Source: Pseudisothecium myosuroides
Lineage: Eukaryota > Streptophyta > Bryopsida > Hypnales > Lembophyllaceae
Direction: 5' to 3'
DNA: 64,000 nt
NCBI GenBank assembly: GCA_951799445.1
Contig: OX637296.1
Coordinates: 3,038,001-3,102,000 of the forward strand
Under the pieces are notes generated by a model, which made no database searches, was not told the origin of the DNA, and saw only the letters and a program-made list of their open reading frames with translations. A program made the position numbers and the translations under genes. This document shows positions 59,655-64,000 of the stretch, in pieces (the stretch's first letter is position 1; the number at the start of each line of letters is the position of its first letter).

Positions 59655-60590
59655 TTGCCTTAACCCGTAAAGGACCAAGGCCTTTTTTCTGCCAAAAAAC
59701 ACTCAAAACTGCCATATATCTATAGCAAAGAGTAAAAAAAATTGAAAATTGTTTGTTTTTTCATGTCTAATCGTAGGATCTTACACCTAACTAGTATGAG
59801 TGTGTGGAAAAAATTTCAGAAAATTTTTTGACCGCACAGAATGCAAGATATCTACATTTAAAGTGGAAAAAACAAGTTTTTCAACACATTGCAAGACTGG
59901 ATTTTTTGACTTTGAACATTTTTAACTTAAAATTTTTGCACTGCAGAGTTTTGAGCTTTAAATCTTTATAGTGGAGAATTGAATTGAGAGTCTGGGGGGA
60001 AAAAAATTCAAAAAAAATTAATTATCATTCTTAAGAAAATTGTTAGAAGTAGGTATGAGATAGAAGGAAAATCTAAAATATTAATATATTTTAGATGGAA
60101 TTAAAATGCATTAATCCCAATGGTGAGATTGTTCTAACAAGTAAATCACACCATGCAAAAAAAAAATTGAAAAATTTGAAAAATTGCATTTAGAATTGAA
60201 TCCTACAAATTAATTTTTTTAAGAAGATGCTCTAACTGCCCAAAAAACAAGAATGTCCATAACTTTCTCATAACATATCCAAATGAAATGAATCAAAGCT
60301 TTCCAGATAGACAAAAGTATAATCTATGAGAAAGAAAATATTAAAAAAAACATTCAAATTTTTTTCCATTTTTTTGGCTACCCGGGCTGCCCGCCGTCCG
60401 CTCGTTTGAGCTTATTTGGTCATAACTGTTGTTCCCAGGCACCGATTGGGAAAAAAATTATATTCCCACGAAGCTAATCAACTTTTCTACCTCCAAAAAA
60501 TGTTTAAAAAAATCAGGAGAAAATTTCAGCCCGTAGGTACCTGCCCGAAAATGTATTTGTCCCCCAAAGGGACAATGGTCCTTTAAGGAT
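59655..60590. mobile_element. MULE-like element, empty relative of 41,736-45,623
   Basis: The left end TTAACCCGTAAAGGACCAAGG and inverted right end TTAATCCTTAAAGGACCATTG form TIRs. The 12-bp sequence AATTAGGTTGCC occurs on both sides, fitting a Mutator-type long duplication. The interior aligns with both flanks of the captured-gene element but lacks its 2.9-kb insert. Non-coding. Confidence 0.7.
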
Positions 60591-61378
60591 TAACAATTAG
60601 GTTGCCTTACCCAAAAAAGTTACCTAATGACCCACTACTTGTCCACGAGGAGGGGCATGTGACTCTTTGAGTATATACTCTTCATATATTTACAGCAATA
60701 ATTATTGATGAAAATTATTGCATCCTCATACAACAACAATAAATATTTATATAGTGTAAAATGTTGAGAAATCAATAAGGGGCAACCTAATTTCACTATT
60801 TAGTGTAGTGTACGTCTACCGATTCTTTTGAATAGATTGTTGGCATTAGCATCAATTTTAAAGTTGACCAATTGCAGTTTAAAATGGTTCAAAAGATGTG
60901 GAGTGATCAACATCCTCACAACTATGTTTTGTAGTTCAAGCAGTTACGATAGATAATATCTAGGCTACACAAATAGGAAACAACAATTCTATCTTCTTTC
61001 CATCTCATCTCTTAAATTGGAGCCAATCCAACTTGTGATTGATAGTGCAAGAATATTTTGATTTATTATCTATTAGTAGAATTTTTTCCAATTATTTTGG
61101 GCAATGCTGAAAACTATCTTCACTACAGTGATGTAGTTGTTTACATCTATATAAAACTATAGGTGAAACATGAAAAATGCGGATGAAATTTAAATTATTC
61201 TTTTAAAAAAGTGTACATTCATCCAGAAAAAACAATATTGTCCTAATCTTGAACATGTAGCTATTCACCAATTTCATCCATTGAAAATAGAAAACATATC
61301 ACATAATATTTCATTAAAAAAATTGCACCACTTTTTAGCAAAATATCACTTGAAACCCCCATGATGACAGATGTCATA
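60591..61378. other. Intergenic, AT-rich, nothing recognised
   Basis: No gene or element end is seen. Confidence 0.4.
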
Positions 61379-62118
61379 AGGGTCGTTGCAAGAAACACTT
61401 GTCCTTTTTTTTGTCCCCTTGGCCTTGTACAGGTAGTTTTTTGCTCATAACTTTTGCGTCATAAGTCCATTTTAAGAAAAAATTGAAATGACGGTATATG
61501 TGGTAGTTTTAGACATTGCGTAATTTTTTCAAATTTTTAAAAATTATTTTACTATTTTTAAACTGCCCCCAATTGGGTGTCTACCTTAGCCATTTTGGGG
61601 GGGTTTAGTACTATTTCCGACCCAAAAATGCAAATTTGAAGGTGAAAATTGGGATACAAGGAGTTCTACTAAAGTTATACAAGTCCACGAGAGAAATTTA
61701 AAAAAAAATAGTGAAGTGTCCACCTTCCACATGTACTCAAAGTGTACTACCTTTGCGCATGTACAGAGAATACAATTTTATTTTTCCAAAGATGAAAATT
61801 GTTAAGAAGAAGCATCTTTAAGTTAGAAAAAACGGGGGTTTTAAAAAAAAAATTGAATTACTAAAAATATAAATGTCTACAACTCCACATACCCCTTTTC
61901 TGCTATTTCTGCTCCTAGTGGCTTTTGTAGTACCCCGTAGTAGTTTGTAGCACTGCATAGTACTATATAGTATTGAATTGACGAATTGGATCCACAGGCG
62001 CCGTGAATCAACAATTTAGATCTGCCAAGGCATTGTTGACACATAGTACTACATAGTACTGACAGTCCTATGGCCAAAAACAACGTTTTTGAGCCAAAAA
62101 CGTGAAGTGTTTCTTGCA
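61379..62118. mobile_element. TIR element, GGGTCRTTGCAAGAAA family, third copy
   Basis: It begins AGGGTCGTTGCAAGAAACAC and ends GTGTTTCTTGCAA, after which the expected last bases are replaced by 'aatcttataagatttt' before 'caatggtc'. The right end is therefore rearranged. Non-coding. Confidence 0.5.
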
Positions 62119-62540
62119 AAATCTTATAAGATTTTTTCAGCAATGGTCATGGGATCCAAGTCATGAAATTTTTCCTCATTTGTTTTGAAATACAATGTAT
62201 ATAAATATATAAATAAAATCCCTATTCTTCAACTCACATCCCAGGCTGTCATAACATTTAGCAGCAATCAATGGTTATGCCCTCCCCAAACAAAATGGTG
62301 CAAAATATTCTACATCCAATCAGTAACGAAAGAGACACTTGTAAATAATTGTTAAAATTCAGCTTGGTGCCTACATCACGATTGTACACTACTATTAGTG
62401 GCAAATTATGTACTTTTATGTAAAACTGAAGTCAAAATAGGAACTTAAAACAAAATGCCAATGAGTTAATTGAGATTAGTAATTTCAACATTAGAGTTAC
62501 CTCACTTCTTATTGGAATGTATTCATTCATTGTGTTTAAG

Positions 62541-63136
62541 AATGAGATGACAACTCTTTATATACACATGGGGTGGTAGGAAGTAGAACAAACCATGTGG
62601 AATATGTAAATTAGAATTTGTAGTTTCTCAAGGTTGACATTTATAGTTTAGTTAAAAGTAGGAATTGTGTATGAAGTGAAATTTTAGACCTCACTTAGAC
62701 ATAGTAGAATATGTTTTTTCAACTAAAAAAAGTTGAAAAATTAAGTTAAGTTTCATCTCCAAGAATCCGTTTGGGATTTTGAGTCTTCAATCAAAAGTTA
62801 TGGACAAATTTCATAGAGGAGTTGGAATGGACATTTTCTTTGACATTTTTAAACATCCTCTTTGAATTTTGTCCATAGCTTTTGATTGGAGGCTTGAAAT
62901 TTCAAATGGATTTTTGAAGATGAAGTTTATCTTCATTTACCAACTTTTCTTAGTTCAAAGTTTTAAAAAAACAACATATTCTACTATGCCTAAGTGAGAT
63001 TTGAAATTTTACTTCAAACACAATTCTTACTTTTGACTCAACTATGAGTGCTTGAGAAACTACAAATTCTAATTTACTTATCCCACATGGGTTGCTCTAC
63101 CTCCTACCACCCCATGTTTATATAAAGAGATTCTCT
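62541..63136. repeat. Foldback element, copy 4
   Basis: Arms of about 290 bp are inverted copies ('catggggtggtaggaagtaga' and its inverse; 'gtaaattagaatttgtagtt' and its inverse), centred near 62,840. It is the best-kept copy, with arms about 85-90% alike by eye. Confidence 0.75.
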
Positions 63137-63247
63137 ATTCATTTGAAAATCCAAAATAAGTTGTTGATGGAAAATGGTCAAATTGCATTGGTGTATAACT
63201 CAATGGATTCTTTGGGTTTTGGTCAATCCATCTTTCTTTGCAATTAT

Positions 63248-63643
63248 GGGAGTCAACCCACTCCAGACCACTTAAGGAATTTCATGTATTTGCAGGGTGG
63301 TTGTTGTGCCTGGGAAAATTTTCCTTGGTATAGCAATAGACTACGGAAGGTTTTCATAATTTTCCAATTTTTTTTTCCACAAAACATAATTATTGTGAAT
63401 TTTTCAGTAGAAGATTATGTTCCTCCTATACCGGTGATATAGGGCTTGCTATTTTTGACTATGGGCTAAAAACAAAATCAATCAAGGAGTGGTTTCAATA
63501 TTGAAAGTCTTGTAGTCAATCAAAATGCGCCACAACTATCCCGGGAACCACGCCGTAATCAATCACTATTCTTCTCTTGCTTCATGGAAAGAGAACAATC
63601 TACATAGCCAGAGGGGGGCGTTGGTCAAGAATGGGTTGCCTCC
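63248..63643. mobile_element. MITE, GGCAACCCATT family, third copy
   Basis: The left end GGGAGTCAACCCACTCC mirrors GAATGGGTTGCCTCC. The interior aligns with 18,117-18,501. The related sequence at 41,225-41,260 ('cttttacaag', then 'tatttgttgattt') lacks the insertion, and TAT occurs on both sides here. Confidence 0.75.
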
Positions 63644-63771
63644 TATATTTGTTGATTTGTATGTTTGGTCCCATAATTAGTAAAAAAAATGGAACACATC
63701 ATCAATGTTTCGCCACTGTCCCTGCACCAAAGCTTTCATTAATGATGTGGTTGAATTTTATGGATGAGGAC

Positions 63772-63998
63772 CAGTGTTCGAAAAAACCCGGCGGTTAGTT
63801 CAAAGTTAGCCGGTGGATTTGGGGAAAAACCCGGTTGTAATTTGGAAACATCAGCAAAAATCCGGTGAAAAAATCTAAAAAATTTCTATTTCCAGTAGAA
63901 AATAGAGAAAATAACCAGACTCAATTCTTCAAAAACCGGTTCATTATGAGAATTGAAGAAAATTAGCCGATAAAAGTCAAAAAAATTCCCGAACACTG
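63772..63998. mobile_element. hAT-type MITE, 227 bp
   Basis: It begins CAGTGTTCGAAAAAACCCGG and ends TTCCCGAACACTG, the CAGTGTTCG terminus common in hAT elements. The left flank octamer is ATGAGGAC; the window ends two bases (AT) after the element, consistent with an 8-bp duplication. Non-coding. Confidence 0.7.
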
Positions 63999-64000
63999 AT

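Noticed and set aside
1..64000. tRNA, rRNA or CRISPR array
   Set aside because: No cloverleaf-like, ribosomal or spaced-repeat pattern was noticed. A tRNAscan or Infernal run would be decisive for small RNAs that I could miss by eye.

Overview
The window is nuclear DNA of a land plant: AT-rich, gene-poor and dense in transposable elements. Evidence is a spliced F-box gene, a nine-exon gene, GT-AG introns, a Ty1/copia element primed by tRNA-iMet, plant-type MITEs (Stowaway-like and PIF/Harbinger-like termini) and copied pieces of plant COP9-subunit and cysteine-synthase genes. Low gene density, together with a TPR-CHAT-ZZ gene that I do not associate with flowering plants, makes me lean towards a bryophyte, lycophyte or fern, but the sequence does not settle this.

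Layout. 1-9,200: nested AT-rich repeats and small terminal-inverted-repeat (TIR) elements. 9,210-13,066: hAT-like DNA transposon whose 833-codon transposase is broken by one TAG. 13,195: Helitron-type 3' end. 14,031-18,501: MITEs and a foldback element. 19,505-23,105: two-exon F-box/kelch gene, apparently intact, with a mariner-like MITE in its intron. 26,521-35,344 (minus): nine-exon gene for a ~1,948-residue TPR-like, CHAT caspase-like protease and ZZ zinc-finger protein; all exon phases join, but there is one in-frame TAA and one 1-nt frameshift. 35,909: a second Helitron-type 3' end. 36,390-41,400: repeats, a Harbinger-like composite and foldbacks. 41,736-45,623: a MULE-like element holding genomic pieces of CSN1 and cysteine synthase; an empty relative lies at 59,655-60,590. 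45,630-48,350: AT-rich repeats and a Stowaway-like MITE. 50,128-55,914 (minus): complete but decayed Ty1/copia element inserted in an older coding fragment. 57,202-58,543: decayed reading frame with a faint gasdermin-like pattern. 58,544-64,000: repeats and MITEs.

Most interesting are the TPR-CHAT-ZZ gene (catalytic His and Cys present, with a long acidic insert between them), the chimeric gene capture with an empty relative in the same window, and a family of four long foldback elements. A functional link between the CHAT gene and the tentative gasdermin-like frame 22 kb away is speculation. Coordinates and splice sites were read by eye; repeat edges are accurate to roughly 5-20 bases unless a target-site duplication is named.
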